In this document: positions 33,627-43,032 of the stretch, piece by piece | Numbering within the stretch: position 1 is the stretch's first letter | Layout: each line of letters opens with the position of its first letter | The notes under the pieces: generated by a model | The model's input: only the letters and a program-made list of their open reading frames with translations | Database searches by the model: none | Told to the model about the DNA's origin: nothing | Translations under genes and position numbers: made by a program | Source of the DNA: Soehngenia sp. | Lineage (GTDB): Bacteria > Bacillota > Clostridia > Tissierellales > Tissierellaceae | Reading direction: 5' to 3' | Assembly: GCA_024637045.1 (NCBI GenBank) | Contig: JAGXFX010000009.1 | Span: 124,001-188,000, forward strand | DNA length: 64,000 bases

Positions 33627-36272
33627 ATGGGACAAAAGTACGTGTATAGTTTTAATGAAGGTTCAAAGGAAATGAAGTCGCTCTTGGGCGGTAAGGGTTC
33701 CAATCTTGCGGAGATGACAAACATAGGACTTCCAGTGCCTCCGGGATTCACCATAACCACTGAAACCTGTACAAGGTTTTATGAAGAGGGTGAAAAGCTT
33801 TGGCCGGAGCTTATTGAAGAGATTCACAGTCATCTCGGAGATGTAGAAGAGAAGCTTGGGAAACGATTCTCTGATGAAGAAAATCCACTTTTGGTCTCAG
33901 TTAGATCTGGTGCTGTTTTCTCAATGCCTGGAATGATGGATACAATTCTTAACCTTGGCCTTAACGATAATTCGGTTATTGGTCTAGTCAACTCCACTGG
34001 AAACGAAAGATTTGCATACGACAGTTACAGGAGATTTATCCAGATGTTTTCTGATATCGCCATGGGAATACCCAAGAGAAGATTTGATGCAGCAATGGAG
34101 GAGTTGAAGCACAACAAGGGAGTTGAGCTTGATACTGAACTTGATGCAGATGACTTGAAACTGCTTGTAGAAAAATTTAAAGCAATATATGAAGAAGAAA
34201 AGGGACAGCCTTTCCCACAAAATCCAATTGACCAGCTTAGACTGGCAATAGAAGCTGTGTTCTCATCATGGAATAATCCAAGGGCTGTTATCTACAGAAG
34301 ACTTCATGATATCCCAGCAAATCTTGGAACTGCTGTTAATGTACAGTCCATGGTATATGGAAATATGGGAGATACTTCGGGAACAGGAGTTGCATTTACA
34401 CGAAATCCAGCAAATGGAGAAAATAAAATATATGGTGAGTTCCTTATGAATGCGCAGGGAGAAGACGTTGTTGCCGGAATAAGAACTCCAAAGTCCATAT
34501 CTGAGCTTGAAGATATCATGCCGGAAGTATATGAAGAGTTTAGAAAGGTAAATGAAACCCTTGAAAGTCATTACAAGGATATGCAGGATATAGAGTTTAC
34601 GATAGAAAAGGGAAAACTGTTTATGCTCCAGACAAGAACTGGAAAAAGAACAGCTCATGCAGCGATCAATGTCGCAGTTGATCTTGTGAAAGAAGGTAAG
34701 ATTTCAAAGGACGAGGCGATACTTAGAATTGAACCAAATCAGCTTAATCAGCTCCTACATCCGACATTTGATATAAAATCACTCGCAGAAGCAAAAGTTC
34801 TGGCAAAAGGATTACCGGCTTCTCCGGGAGCAGCATTTGGAAAGGTCTACTTTCATGCCAAGGATGTAGTGGAAGCAAAGGCAAGAGGTGAGAAGGCACT
34901 CCTTGTTAGGCAGGAAACCTCACCTGAGGATATAGAAGGTATGATAAACGCTGAAGGTATTCTTACTGCAAGAGGTGGAATGACATCTCACGCTGCAGTT
35001 GTGGCAAGAGGCATGGGTAAGTGCTGTGTCGCAGGATGCAGCGAGATAAGAGTGGATGAACAATCCAAAGTAATCAAGGCTGGAGATTTGACTCTGCATG
35101 AAGGAGATTACTTGTCACTGGACGGTTCCACAGGTACGGTTTATGTTGGAGAAATAGGAAAAGTGCAGCCTGAACTCTCAGGTCAGTTTGGTGAATTCAT
35201 GTCATGGGCTGATGAAACAAGAAGAATGAAGGTAAGGACAAATGCTGATACTCCAAGGGATGCAGCAGCAGCTGTTAAATTTGGGGCTGAGGGAATAGGA
35301 CTATGCAGAACGGAGCATATGTTCTTTGATGAAGAAAGAATTCCTGCGGTTAGAAGAATGATCGTATCAAATACAGAGAGCCAGAGACAAAAGGCATTGG
35401 ATGTACTTCTTCCATTGCAGAGAAAAGATTTCTATGAGATATATCAGGTGATGGAATCGAGACCAGTCACAATAAGACTTTTGGATCCACCACTTCACGA
35501 GTTTTTACCAAGTAAAAAAGAAGATATTGAATCACTTGCCAAGTCGATGTCAATATCATTCGAAAACCTTAAGGATACAATCGATGAGCTTGCAGAGGTC
35601 AATCCAATGCTTGGCCACAGGGGATGCAGACTTGCAGTAACTTATCCGGAAATTGCAAAAATGCAGACTAGAGCCATAATCGAAGCTGCTCTTGATTACA
35701 AGGTTAAAGATGGAGTAGAGATAATACCGGAGATTATGATTCCTTTGATAAGTGATGCTACAGAGCTTGCATATGTCAAAAAGCAGGTTCTTGAGGAAAT
35801 AGAGGCAGTATTTACCGAAAGAAATGACAGTATAAAATACCTTATAGGAACTATGATTGAGGTTCCAAGAGCCGCCATCACAGCTGATGACATTGCAGTA
35901 GAAGCCGAGTTCTTCAGCTTTGGAACCAATGACCTTACACAAATGGGATTTGGATTCTCAAGAGATGACTCTGGAAAATTCCTTAATGATTATATTGAAA
36001 AGGGTATATTTGATAAGAGTCCGTTTGAAGTTCTGGATCAAAAGGGCATTGGCAAGATGATGGAAATGGCTGTTGAGCTTGGTAGAAAAACAAGAGGAGA
36101 CATCAAGCTTGGAATATGTGGAGAGCATGGTGGAGAGCCGAGTTCAGTTGAGTTCTGTCACAGAATCGGCTTGGATTATGTTTCATGTTCACCGTTTAGA
36201 GTTCCAATAGCAAGACTTGCAGCGGCACAGGCAGTTTTGAAGGAAAAGATGAATATTCAACTTGATAAGTAG
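33627..36272 (+). CDS. ppdK: Pyruvate, phosphate dikinase
   Basis: 881 residues, the normal PPDK length. N-terminal ATP-grasp domain (KSLLGGKGSNLAEMTNIGLPVPPGF-type start, LVSVRSGAVFSMPGMMDT at ~95). Swivelling phosphohistidine domain with GGMTSHAAVVARGMGK (His ~454). Pyruvate-binding barrel (SFGTNDLTQMGFGFSRDD, GICGEHGGEPSS with Cys ~831). It interconverts pyruvate + ATP + Pi and PEP + AMP + PPi, central in PPi-using clostridia. ATG 33627 with AAGGGGGG; in-frame codons upstream lack a site. Monocistronic. Confidence 0.95.
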   Translation: MGQKYVYSFNEGSKEMKSLLGGKGSNLAEMTNIGLPVPPGFTITTETCTRFYEEGEKLWPELIEEIHSHLGDVEEKLGKRFSDEENPLLVSVRSGAVFSMPGMMDTILNLGLNDNSVIGLVNSTGNERFAYDSYRRFIQMFSDIAMGIPKRRFDAAMEELKHNKGVELDTELDADDLKLLVEKFKAIYEEEKGQPFPQNPIDQLRLAIEAVFSSWNNPRAVIYRRLHDIPANLGTAVNVQSMVYGNMGDTSGTGVAFTRNPANGENKIYGEFLMNAQGEDVVAGIRTPKSISELEDIMPEVYEEFRKVNETLESHYKDMQDIEFTIEKGKLFMLQTRTGKRTAHAAINVAVDLVKEGKISKDEAILRIEPNQLNQLLHPTFDIKSLAEAKVLAKGLPASPGAAFGKVYFHAKDVVEAKARGEKALLVRQETSPEDIEGMINAEGILTARGGMTSHAAVVARGMGKCCVAGCSEIRVDEQSKVIKAGDLTLHEGDYLSLDGSTGTVYVGEIGKVQPELSGQFGEFMSWADETRRMKVRTNADTPRDAAAAVKFGAEGIGLCRTEHMFFDEERIPAVRRMIVSNTESQRQKALDVLLPLQRKDFYEIYQVMESRPVTIRLLDPPLHEFLPSKKEDIESLAKSMSISFENLKDTIDELAEVNPMLGHRGCRLAVTYPEIAKMQTRAIIEAALDYKVKDGVEIIPEIMIPLISDATELAYVKKQVLEEIEAVFTERNDSIKYLIGTMIEVPRAAITADDIAVEAEFFSFGTNDLTQMGFGFSRDDSGKFLNDYIEKGIFDKSPFEVLDQKGIGKMMEMAVELGRKTRGDIKLGICGEHGGEPSSVEFCHRIGLDYVSCSPFRVPIARLAAAQAVLKEKMNIQLDK

Positions 36273-36278
36273 CACTTG

Positions 36279-36308
36279 GGACTCCGATTTAATCGGGGTC
36301 CTTTAAAT
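36279..36308 (+). terminator. Intrinsic terminator of ppdK
   Basis: GGACTCCGATT pairs with TCGGGGTCC and is followed by TTTAAATTTT. Confidence 0.7.
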
Positions 36309-36412
36309 TTTCAATTAAGAGGCTAGGATTGATATTTGAAAAAATTCAATGGAAAGGCAAATGTTTACCTGGTATAATCGAGATAGAAGTCCACAAAGAG
36401 GAGGAAAAGCTG

Positions 36413-37600
36413 ATGATATCAAAAGAAATGTATGAATTGGGTTCCAAGAGATCTGCAATCAGGGAACTATTTGAATATGGTAAAAAACAAGCAGAGATAG
36501 TTGGAAGGGAAAATGTATTTGATTTCAGTATTGGAAACCCTACTGTGCCAGCACCAGAATGTGTAAAAGATTCAATAATTGAATTACTCGAAACATCAAA
36601 ATCACAAGAAATCCATGGTTATACTTCAGCACAAGGAGACTTGCAGGTAAGAAAAGGAATTGCAGAATATATGAACAATACATACAAAAGTAAGCTTGGG
36701 GCGGATAATTTTTACATGACATGTGGAGCCGCAGCCTCTCTTACTATTTCTCTTAAAGCTCTTGTTGCAGATTCAGAGGATGAAGTCGTTATAATCGCAC
36801 CATATTTTCCTGAATATAAAGTCTTTATAAAAAATGCGGGCGCCAAGGTCGTGGTAGTGCCAGCGGATACTGATACATTCCAGATCAATATGGATTTGTT
36901 AAGAGAAGTCATTACCTCAAAGACAAAAGCGATTATTATAAACACTCCAAATAATCCATCCGGAGCTGTTTATTCAAAACAAACACTAAAGGCCTTGGTA
37001 CAACTGCTGGATGAGAAGTCAGAGGAACACGGAAATCCAATATATCTTATTTCAGATGAGCCTTACAGGGAGATTGTATATGATGGATTGGAGATCCCAT
37101 ATATTCCAGATTATTATGGGAATACAATTGTTTGTTACTCATACAGTAAATCACTTTCTCTTCCTGGAGAAAGAATTGGCTATATAATGGTGCCTGACAG
37201 TATTAAGAATGCCAGAGAAGTATATACTGCAGTAAGCGGCGCAGGGCGTTCCCTTGGATTTGTATGTGCTCCAAGCATGTTTCAAAAGGTAGTTTTAAAG
37301 TGTCTTGGGAAAGCTTCAGATGTGAATCTTTATGATGCAAACAGGAAGCTTCTATATGACAGACTTTCTGAGATGGGATATGAATGTGTAAAGCCAGACG
37401 GCGCTTTTTACTTGTTCGTAAAATCAATGGAGGAGAATTCACTTAAGTTTGCAGAAGAAGCCAAGAAATTGAATCTTCTGATTGTACCGGCAGATGATTT
37501 TGGTTGCCCAGGGTATGTCAGAATTTCATATTGTGTAGATCCGGAAATGATAAAAAGATCTTTCGATGCGTTTCAAAAATTAAGAGATTTATACAAATAA
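36413..37600 (+). CDS. PLP-dependent aminotransferase (aspartate/aromatic class I)
   Basis: 395 residues of fold-type I class I aminotransferases. Substrate segment DFSIGNPTVPAP, cofactor Asn in IINTPNNPSGAVYS (~178), Asp-x-Ala equivalent LISDEPYREIVYD (~212), PLP lysine in CYSYSKSLSLPGERIGY (~244), and C-terminal Arg in GYVRISYC. Specificity is uncertain. ATG 36413 has AGGAGG eight bases upstream. TATAAT at 36373 with TGGAAA 17 bases earlier is a plausible promoter. Confidence 0.88.
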   Translation: MISKEMYELGSKRSAIRELFEYGKKQAEIVGRENVFDFSIGNPTVPAPECVKDSIIELLETSKSQEIHGYTSAQGDLQVRKGIAEYMNNTYKSKLGADNFYMTCGAAASLTISLKALVADSEDEVVIIAPYFPEYKVFIKNAGAKVVVVPADTDTFQINMDLLREVITSKTKAIIINTPNNPSGAVYSKQTLKALVQLLDEKSEEHGNPIYLISDEPYREIVYDGLEIPYIPDYYGNTIVCYSYSKSLSLPGERIGYIMVPDSIKNAREVYTAVSGAGRSLGFVCAPSMFQKVVLKCLGKASDVNLYDANRKLLYDRLSEMGYECVKPDGAFYLFVKSMEENSLKFAEEAKKLNLLIVPADDFGCPGYVRISYCVDPEMIKRSFDAFQKLRDLYK

Positions 37601-37625
37601 GCTAGATATATTTAATCTGCGTATT

Positions 37626-37656
37626 AACCCCGGTTTTACGGGGTTTTCATTTTTTG
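37626..37656 (+). terminator. Intrinsic terminator
   Basis: AACCCCG-GTTTTA-CGGGGTT is followed by TTCATTTTTT. Confidence 0.75.
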
Positions 37657-37737
37657 CAGGGAAATTTACTTTTAGGGTGCAAAGCGTTGCAGAATTTGAT
37701 ATAATTATAAACATAACTCAACTAAGGGAGACAAGAC

Positions 37738-39279
37738 ATGTTAAAACGAATTTTAGATAGATACAGAAATCTTGACCAGGTAAGGAAACGGTACCTGGGA
37801 TTTGGTGTCAGCCTTTTTATTATTTTTGCAGTAATTGTGTCTGGAATTTTTATTGGAAGAATATACAGTTTGGGTGAAACTTATGCTGAATACACCCGAA
37901 ATGAAATTATCCATATCAAGAAGGATTTTTTAAGGGATACAGTTACAAATACAATGACTGCAGTAGAAAAAATAAGAAATAGACAGGAAACACTTCTTGA
38001 AAACAAGATTGTACGTATCATAGGATACTTTGAAATCTACCCTGACCTTCAAATCAACAGTATTATAAGCTATCTTTCGGAGCCTGATAACAGTGAATTA
38101 TTGGATATCGTGATTGAGGATGAAGCTGGGACAGTCGTTTTTTCAAATCCTGCAGGTTTGCCACCCGCAAATGAATTACTTGAAGAAGAAACAAGTGAGT
38201 TTGGGCAGGAGTATCAATACGGTCAATACAAGATTTCTTTGCTGGTACTTAGAGATACTGTTAAGGAACAGGTCGAAGAGGAGCTAAGAGCGAAGATTTA
38301 CAGGGAGATATATTTCCAGGATGCTTATATGTGGGTCAATGAAGTTATTGATTATGATGGCGGGGAAGATTATGGTATCAGGTTGATCCATCCCAATCTA
38401 AAGGATACAGAAGGAATGTCGTTATCAACTGATATGGAGGATATTGCTGGAAACTTACCATATCTGGAGGAACTCGAAGGAATAAAGAAGGATGGAGAAC
38501 TTTTCTATACGTATAACTTCAAGAAACTGGATGACGATGAAATCGGTGAAAAAATAAGCTATGCCAGATTGTATGAAGATTACAACTGGATTCTGGCCAT
38601 GGGAGTCTATTATGATACCATAGATTCATATTACGAAAGTGCAAAAGATGCAAGTGAAGATGAAATAGCTGCTTCTGTAGGAGTATTATTGGGCTCGGGT
38701 TTTTTGATTTTATTGCTTGGAATGGGTATGTTTCTTGTTATTGAAGAGAGATATTTCAGAATGTCAAACTTGGAACTGAAAGAGGAACTTGCGACAGATG
38801 AACTGACTGATGCAAAAAGCAGAAGGGCTGGAATGAAGAAGCTTAAGGAAAAATTCCAGAAATTCAGCAACAGTGGATCTGATTGCGCGTTGCTTTTAAT
38901 GGATCTTGATGATTTCAAACATGTCAACGATACCTACGGACACGATGCTGGAGATAAAGTCTTGTACGAAGTAGTTAAAAGCATCAAGGAATCCATCAGA
39001 GATAGCGACACCATATACAGGTGGGGTGGAGAGGAGTTTGTAATACTGGTTGATGGAATGGATTCGAATGCTCTTGAAACCTTTATGTCAAAGGTGCTTG
39101 CAGCAGTTGAAAAAGTAGAGGTTCTTGTGGAAAATAAAGAAGTAAGAATAACAACATCAATTGGTGCGACTTATTTCAAAAAAGACGATACCAGCATTGA
39201 AGATGGACTGAAAAGAGCTGATATGGCTTTGTATGAATCAAAGAAAAATGGCAAGGGAAGAGGAACAATAAGACTATAG
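37738..39279 (+). CDS. Membrane-bound diguanylate cyclase with extracellular Cache sensor
   Basis: 513 residues. Helix 1 (~19-43), an extracellular Cache-type region (~45-305; YMWVNEVIDYDGGEDYGIR and WILAMGVYYDTIDSYY are typical), helix 2 (~312-335), then a GGDEF domain with active site RWGGEEFVILV (~429). An RDSD inhibitory site lies five residues before GGEEF, so feedback by c-di-GMP is likely. It makes c-di-GMP from GTP in response to an external ligand. Ends 17 bases before the M20 gene. Confidence 0.88.
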   Translation: MLKRILDRYRNLDQVRKRYLGFGVSLFIIFAVIVSGIFIGRIYSLGETYAEYTRNEIIHIKKDFLRDTVTNTMTAVEKIRNRQETLLENKIVRIIGYFEIYPDLQINSIISYLSEPDNSELLDIVIEDEAGTVVFSNPAGLPPANELLEEETSEFGQEYQYGQYKISLLVLRDTVKEQVEEELRAKIYREIYFQDAYMWVNEVIDYDGGEDYGIRLIHPNLKDTEGMSLSTDMEDIAGNLPYLEELEGIKKDGELFYTYNFKKLDDDEIGEKISYARLYEDYNWILAMGVYYDTIDSYYESAKDASEDEIAASVGVLLGSGFLILLLGMGMFLVIEERYFRMSNLELKEELATDELTDAKSRRAGMKKLKEKFQKFSNSGSDCALLLMDLDDFKHVNDTYGHDAGDKVLYEVVKSIKESIRDSDTIYRWGGEEFVILVDGMDSNALETFMSKVLAAVEKVEVLVENKEVRITTSIGATYFKKDDTSIEDGLKRADMALYESKKNGKGRGTIRL

Positions 39280-39296
39280 TAAAGGGAGATGCATTT

Positions 39297-40499
39297 ATGA
39301 CAGATTCAGTTAAGATATTTAAAATGGCAGAAGAATTACAGGAAAAGTTGGTCCAAAATAGAAGACACTTACACAAAAATCCAGAGCTTTTTATGGAACT
39401 TCCCAAGACGGTCCAGTTTGTTCAGGACAAGCTTGCTGAGCTTGGGATAGAGTCTAAAAAAATAGGTGGTGGAGTTGTTGCAAATATAGGCGATCCAGCA
39501 AAAGGTCGTACAATCCTCTTAAGAGGGGATATGGATGCACTTCCGATAGAAGAGGAGACAGGGCTTCCATTTTCAGCAACAGGGAAAGCAATGCATGCCT
39601 GTGGTCATGATATCCATACCAGTCTGTTATTGGGGGCCGCTGAAATACTTAAGTCCATGGAAAATGAACTACCGGGAAATGTAAAACTAATGTTCCAACC
39701 AGGAGAGGAAGTTCTTTCAGGAGCAAAAGCAATGGTAAAGGAAGGAGTTCTGGAAAACCCTCAGGTCGATGCTGCCATGATGATTCACGTATTTTCAGGT
39801 ATGAATATTGAACCGGGTAAGGTACTGGTACCAAAGGAAGGTGCAGCATCAATGGCACCCGATGAGTTTCACATAAATATACAGGGAAAAGGTGGACACG
39901 GAGCCATGCCACATACTGCAGTGGACCCTTTGAATATCGCCGCACACACACATATCGCACTTCAGGAAATGATTAGTCGTGAGATAAAACCAGGGGAAAA
40001 AGCTCTTTGTGTTATCGGGCACATGTCTGGAGGAGAAGCTGGGAATGTAGTTCCCGACAAGGCTAAGATAATCGGAGTTATCAGGACAATGGATCCAAAT
40101 ACAAGGGAATTTCTCAAGGAGAGACTGGTTCAAATAAGCAAGGGAGTTGCTTCAACCTTCAGAGGAGAAGCGGATGTTGAATATACAATTCAATGCCCAT
40201 CTGTTATAAATGACCCAGAAATGAGACAAAAGGGAATTGACTTTGCAAAGGAAATATTTGGTGAAGAAGATGTCTTGCCACTTGATGGATACATGGATGA
40301 TGGCATGCTAAGCGGTTCAGAAGATTTTTCATTTATCAGTGAAAAGGTACCATCGTTTATGTCTATTATGTCCATGGGAAATGCAGCTGATGGTTATGAA
40401 TACTCACACCACCACCCAAAGACTGATTTTGATGAAAAAATGTTTTATAGAGGAGCCGCCTATTACGCATACTATGCAATGAGATGGCTTCAGGAGTAA
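39297..40499 (+). CDS. M20 family amidohydrolase (HipO/AbgB-like)
   Basis: 400 residues. Metal ligands lie in ACGHDIHTSLLLG (~101), MFQPGEEVLSGAKAM (~127) and YSHHHPKTDFDE (~366); LLRGDMDALPIEEETGLPF is the subgroup signature. Members cleave N-acyl or aromatic-amide amino acids such as hippurate or acetyl amino acids. ATG behind AAGGGAG. Probably co-transcribed with the cyclase gene. Confidence 0.88.
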   Translation: MTDSVKIFKMAEELQEKLVQNRRHLHKNPELFMELPKTVQFVQDKLAELGIESKKIGGGVVANIGDPAKGRTILLRGDMDALPIEEETGLPFSATGKAMHACGHDIHTSLLLGAAEILKSMENELPGNVKLMFQPGEEVLSGAKAMVKEGVLENPQVDAAMMIHVFSGMNIEPGKVLVPKEGAASMAPDEFHINIQGKGGHGAMPHTAVDPLNIAAHTHIALQEMISREIKPGEKALCVIGHMSGGEAGNVVPDKAKIIGVIRTMDPNTREFLKERLVQISKGVASTFRGEADVEYTIQCPSVINDPEMRQKGIDFAKEIFGEEDVLPLDGYMDDGMLSGSEDFSFISEKVPSFMSIMSMGNAADGYEYSHHHPKTDFDEKMFYRGAAYYAYYAMRWLQE

Positions 40500-40568
40500 C
40501 TGACCACTATGTATTTCTGCGGGCATATGGTATAATCTTTTCTGACAAGATTTTAGAGGAGAGGGATT

Positions 40569-40964
40569 ATGAAGAATTGGCTGCAGAAATTAATGAGTGG
40601 AAGAAATGGTATGGACCAGCTTTCCAATTTTATGGTCATAACGAGTGTTATACTTATACTGGCAAGTATTCTTACAAGTTATACGATTTTGAATACGGCA
40701 GGGTTGGTGGTACTTGGATTGAGTTATTTTAGAATGTTTTCCAGAGATATCAATAAAAGATACATGGAAAATCAGAAGTTTTTAAAATCCTACCAACCTA
40801 TAAAAAACAAGGTTTTTAGACTGAAAAACAAAGCAAAGAACTCAAAGGACTTCAAGTATTTCAAATGCCCAAATTGTGAACAGGAATTAAGAGTTCCCAG
40901 AAAAAAGGGCAGGGTAAATATCAAATGTCCAAAGTGCAAAACATCTTTTGTAAGAAGAACATAA
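40569..40964 (+). CDS. Small membrane protein with C-terminal zinc ribbon
   Basis: 131 residues. Two hydrophobic helices (about 20-37 and 41-56) are followed by a basic linker and CPNCEQELRVPRKKGRVNIKCPKC (quoted as CPNCEQEL and IKCPKCKTSF), a four-cysteine zinc ribbon. This layout is common in clostridial proteins of unknown function. TATAAT at 40531 is a probable promoter; GAGGAGAGG precedes ATG. Confidence 0.75.
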   Translation: MKNWLQKLMSGRNGMDQLSNFMVITSVILILASILTSYTILNTAGLVVLGLSYFRMFSRDINKRYMENQKFLKSYQPIKNKVFRLKNKAKNSKDFKYFKCPNCEQELRVPRKKGRVNIKCPKCKTSFVRRT

Positions 40965-40965
40965 G

Positions 40966-40990
40966 GAAGCTGAAAGGCTTCTTTTTTTTT
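40966..40990 (+). terminator. Intrinsic terminator
   Basis: GAAGC-TGAAAG-GCTTC is followed by a run of nine T. Confidence 0.75.
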
Positions 40991-41031
40991 GCGTTTAAAT
41001 GTGTTATATTGATATCAGGAGGGATGCTTTA

Positions 41032-41838
41032 ATGGACAAAACTATCGGGTTTATTGGATCGGGCAATATGGGACAGGCTATGATAAATGGATTATTGAAA
41101 TCGGGCATTGTAGCAAATGAAAATGTAATAGCATCTGCAAAAACTGAAAATACCAGAAAAGAAGTTTCAGAAAGTTATGGAATAAAAGTGTATAGTGACA
41201 ATAAAGAAGTTGCAGGCCTTTCAGATTACTTAATACTTTCAGTAAAGCCTCACAAACATCTGGAGGTAATCCAGGAAATAAAAGCGGATATCAAGAAAGG
41301 AGCAGTTGTTATTACTGTTGGAGCAGGAATAACCCTTGATTTTCTTAAGAATAACCTTTCTGAAGAGACGAGGTATGCTAAAGCCATGCCAAATACCCCT
41401 GCGATGGTAGGTGAAGGAATGACAGCAGTTGCATTTGACCAGGAATTCAGCAAAGAACAAACCGATGAGATTCTCGAGATATTCAGAACATTTGGCAGAG
41501 CAGAGATTGTTGATGAAGCTCAGATGGATGGAATTACTGCAGTTGCTGGATCTTCGCCGGCATATGTATATATGTTAATCGAAGCTATGGCGGATGCTGC
41601 TGTACTTCAGGGAATTCAGAGAAAACAGGCATACACATTCGCAGCTCAGGCAGTTATGGGAGCAGCAAAAATGGTTTTGGAAACGGGAATTCATCCTGGA
41701 GAACTAAAGGACAAAGTTTGTTCACCAGGTGGAACTACTATCGAGGCTGTAACTACACTTGAGAAGGAAGGTTTCAGATCTGCAGTTATGGAAGCCATGA
41801 AAAACTGTGCGGATAAAAGTAGAAATATGAGCAAGTGA
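41032..41838 (+). CDS. proC: Pyrroline-5-carboxylate reductase
   Basis: 268 residues. The NAD(P) motif GFIGSGNMGQAMINGLL is at the N-terminus, with VKPHKHLEVI, AMPNTPAMVGEGMTA (~117) and the C-terminal signature VCSPGGTTIEAVTTLE (~235). It makes proline from pyrroline-5-carboxylate. ATG 41032 has AGGAGGG upstream; an earlier in-frame ATG has none. Confidence 0.93.
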   Translation: MDKTIGFIGSGNMGQAMINGLLKSGIVANENVIASAKTENTRKEVSESYGIKVYSDNKEVAGLSDYLILSVKPHKHLEVIQEIKADIKKGAVVITVGAGITLDFLKNNLSEETRYAKAMPNTPAMVGEGMTAVAFDQEFSKEQTDEILEIFRTFGRAEIVDEAQMDGITAVAGSSPAYVYMLIEAMADAAVLQGIQRKQAYTFAAQAVMGAAKMVLETGIHPGELKDKVCSPGGTTIEAVTTLEKEGFRSAVMEAMKNCADKSRNMSK

Positions 41839-41851
41839 GGAGAGTGTGCAA

Positions 41852-42568
41852 ATGAAAGGTAGATATTTACTAGGTATATTATTGATTGTTGTTGGGGCTG
41901 GGTTCCTAATGGATCAGTTTGGAATGCTTTCCTTCGGTGAACTTGTCAGTACTTACTGGCCAAGTATACTTATATTGGCAGGTCTTTTAGGATTGCTGGA
42001 CAGGAGTTCATCCTCATTTGGCAATATTATTGTAATTGCAATAGGAGTTATATTCCAGCTTAACAGGCTGGATATGCTTGATGGTGATGTGTTCAGGTAT
42101 ATATTCCCTGTAATCTTGATTTTTGTAGGTTTGAATTTGCTTATAACAAAAGGTAGGAAAAGGGAATACAACGAATACCATAGTGATTCAGAATCCAGTG
42201 ATGATAAAAACAAAACTAATTGGACAGTGACCAGTGAAGATTTTATGGATCGTACTGTCTTGATGTCCGGCGTGGACACTATAAACAGTTCCCCAAACTT
42301 CAAGGGAGGCAGATTAACTGCCATTATGGGAGGAATCGAAATTGACCTCAGTGGAGCCAAAATGGCGGGAGATCACTGTGAAATTGAAGCTACGGCAATT
42401 GCTGGAGGTATTGATATTACTGTGCCTAGAACCTGGAAGGTTGAAATGAGAGGCACACCTATTTTGGGAGGTTACTCCAATAGAACGGGTATTGTTGAAG
42501 ACCCTTTAGCTCCTGTCCTTATTGTAAAGGGAGCAGCAATTATGGGCGGTGTAGAGATTAAGTGGTAA
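41852..42568 (+). CDS. LiaF-like cell-envelope membrane protein
   Basis: 238 residues: LiaI/LiaF-type membrane region with four short helices (to ~100; YLLGILLIVVGAGFLMDQFG), an acidic linker, and a C-terminal beta-helix LiaF domain with repeats around GGRLTAIMGGIEIDL, IAGGIDITVP and GAAIMGGVEIKW. LiaF proteins restrain envelope-stress two-component systems; none is adjacent here. GGAGAG lies eight bases before ATG. Thirteen bases after proC, so likely co-transcribed. Confidence 0.78.
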   Translation: MKGRYLLGILLIVVGAGFLMDQFGMLSFGELVSTYWPSILILAGLLGLLDRSSSSFGNIIVIAIGVIFQLNRLDMLDGDVFRYIFPVILIFVGLNLLITKGRKREYNEYHSDSESSDDKNKTNWTVTSEDFMDRTVLMSGVDTINSSPNFKGGRLTAIMGGIEIDLSGAKMAGDHCEIEATAIAGGIDITVPRTWKVEMRGTPILGGYSNRTGIVEDPLAPVLIVKGAAIMGGVEIKW

Positions 42569-42594
42569 AGATTTAAAAAAATTGAAAAAAAGTG

Positions 42595-42645
42595 TTGACA
42601 GTGCTACAACCCTAGTGTACTATGTAAGTAATACACCAGGGTTGT
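42595..42645 (+). promoter_or_regulatory. Consensus promoter overlapped by a perfect operator palindrome
   Basis: TTGACA (42595), 17 bases, TACTAT (42618). ACAACCCTAGTGTA (42606-42619) is mirrored by TACACCAGGGTTGT (42632-42645), with one mismatch inside the arms. The repeat covers the -10 box and start point, right before the GntR gene, so self-repression is expected. Confidence 0.8.
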
Positions 42646-42669
42646 TAATTTTTGTTTGGAGGTGAAGGT

Positions 42670-43032
42670 ATGAATTTTGATAGTGGACTTCCGATTTATA
42701 TGCAAATTGTAGAGATTATAAAGTCGAGGATAGTCACTGGAATTTTAGAATCAGGAGAAAAACTTCCGTCAGTTCGGGATCTGGCGACGGAGTTAAAGGT
42801 AAATCCCAATACAATTCAGAGAAGCTACGCTGAACTAGAGAGACAGAATATTGTATTCACCCAAAGAGGGATGGGTACATTCGTAACAGAGGATATATCC
42901 ATACTGGAGGGTTTAAAGGACGCAATGGCTAGAGAAAAAGTACTTTCTTTTATGGAGGACATGGAACGTTTGGGTTATACGAAGGATGAGATACCGGATA
43001 TTATCAGGAAGATAGCATTGGAGGGGAAATAA
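42670..43032 (+). CDS. GntR-family repressor, YtrA type
   Basis: 120 residues. Winged helix (KLPSVRDLATELKVNPNTIQRSYAELERQNIVF, shown in part as LPSVRDLATELKVNPNT) and the short YtrA-type C-terminal dimer helices, not a FadR or HutC ligand domain. YtrA regulators control the ABC exporter genes beside them, often in response to cell-wall stress. Promoter with a matching palindrome lies directly upstream. Its stop overlaps the start of the ABC gene (TAATG). Confidence 0.88.
   Translation: MNFDSGLPIYMQIVEIIKSRIVTGILESGEKLPSVRDLATELKVNPNTIQRSYAELERQNIVFTQRGMGTFVTEDISILEGLKDAMAREKVLSFMEDMERLGYTKDEIPDIIRKIALEGK

Noticed and set aside
40484-40732. Open frame overlapping the zinc-ribbon gene start
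   Set aside because: Out of frame with the better-supported gene, no ribosome site and no recognisable domain.
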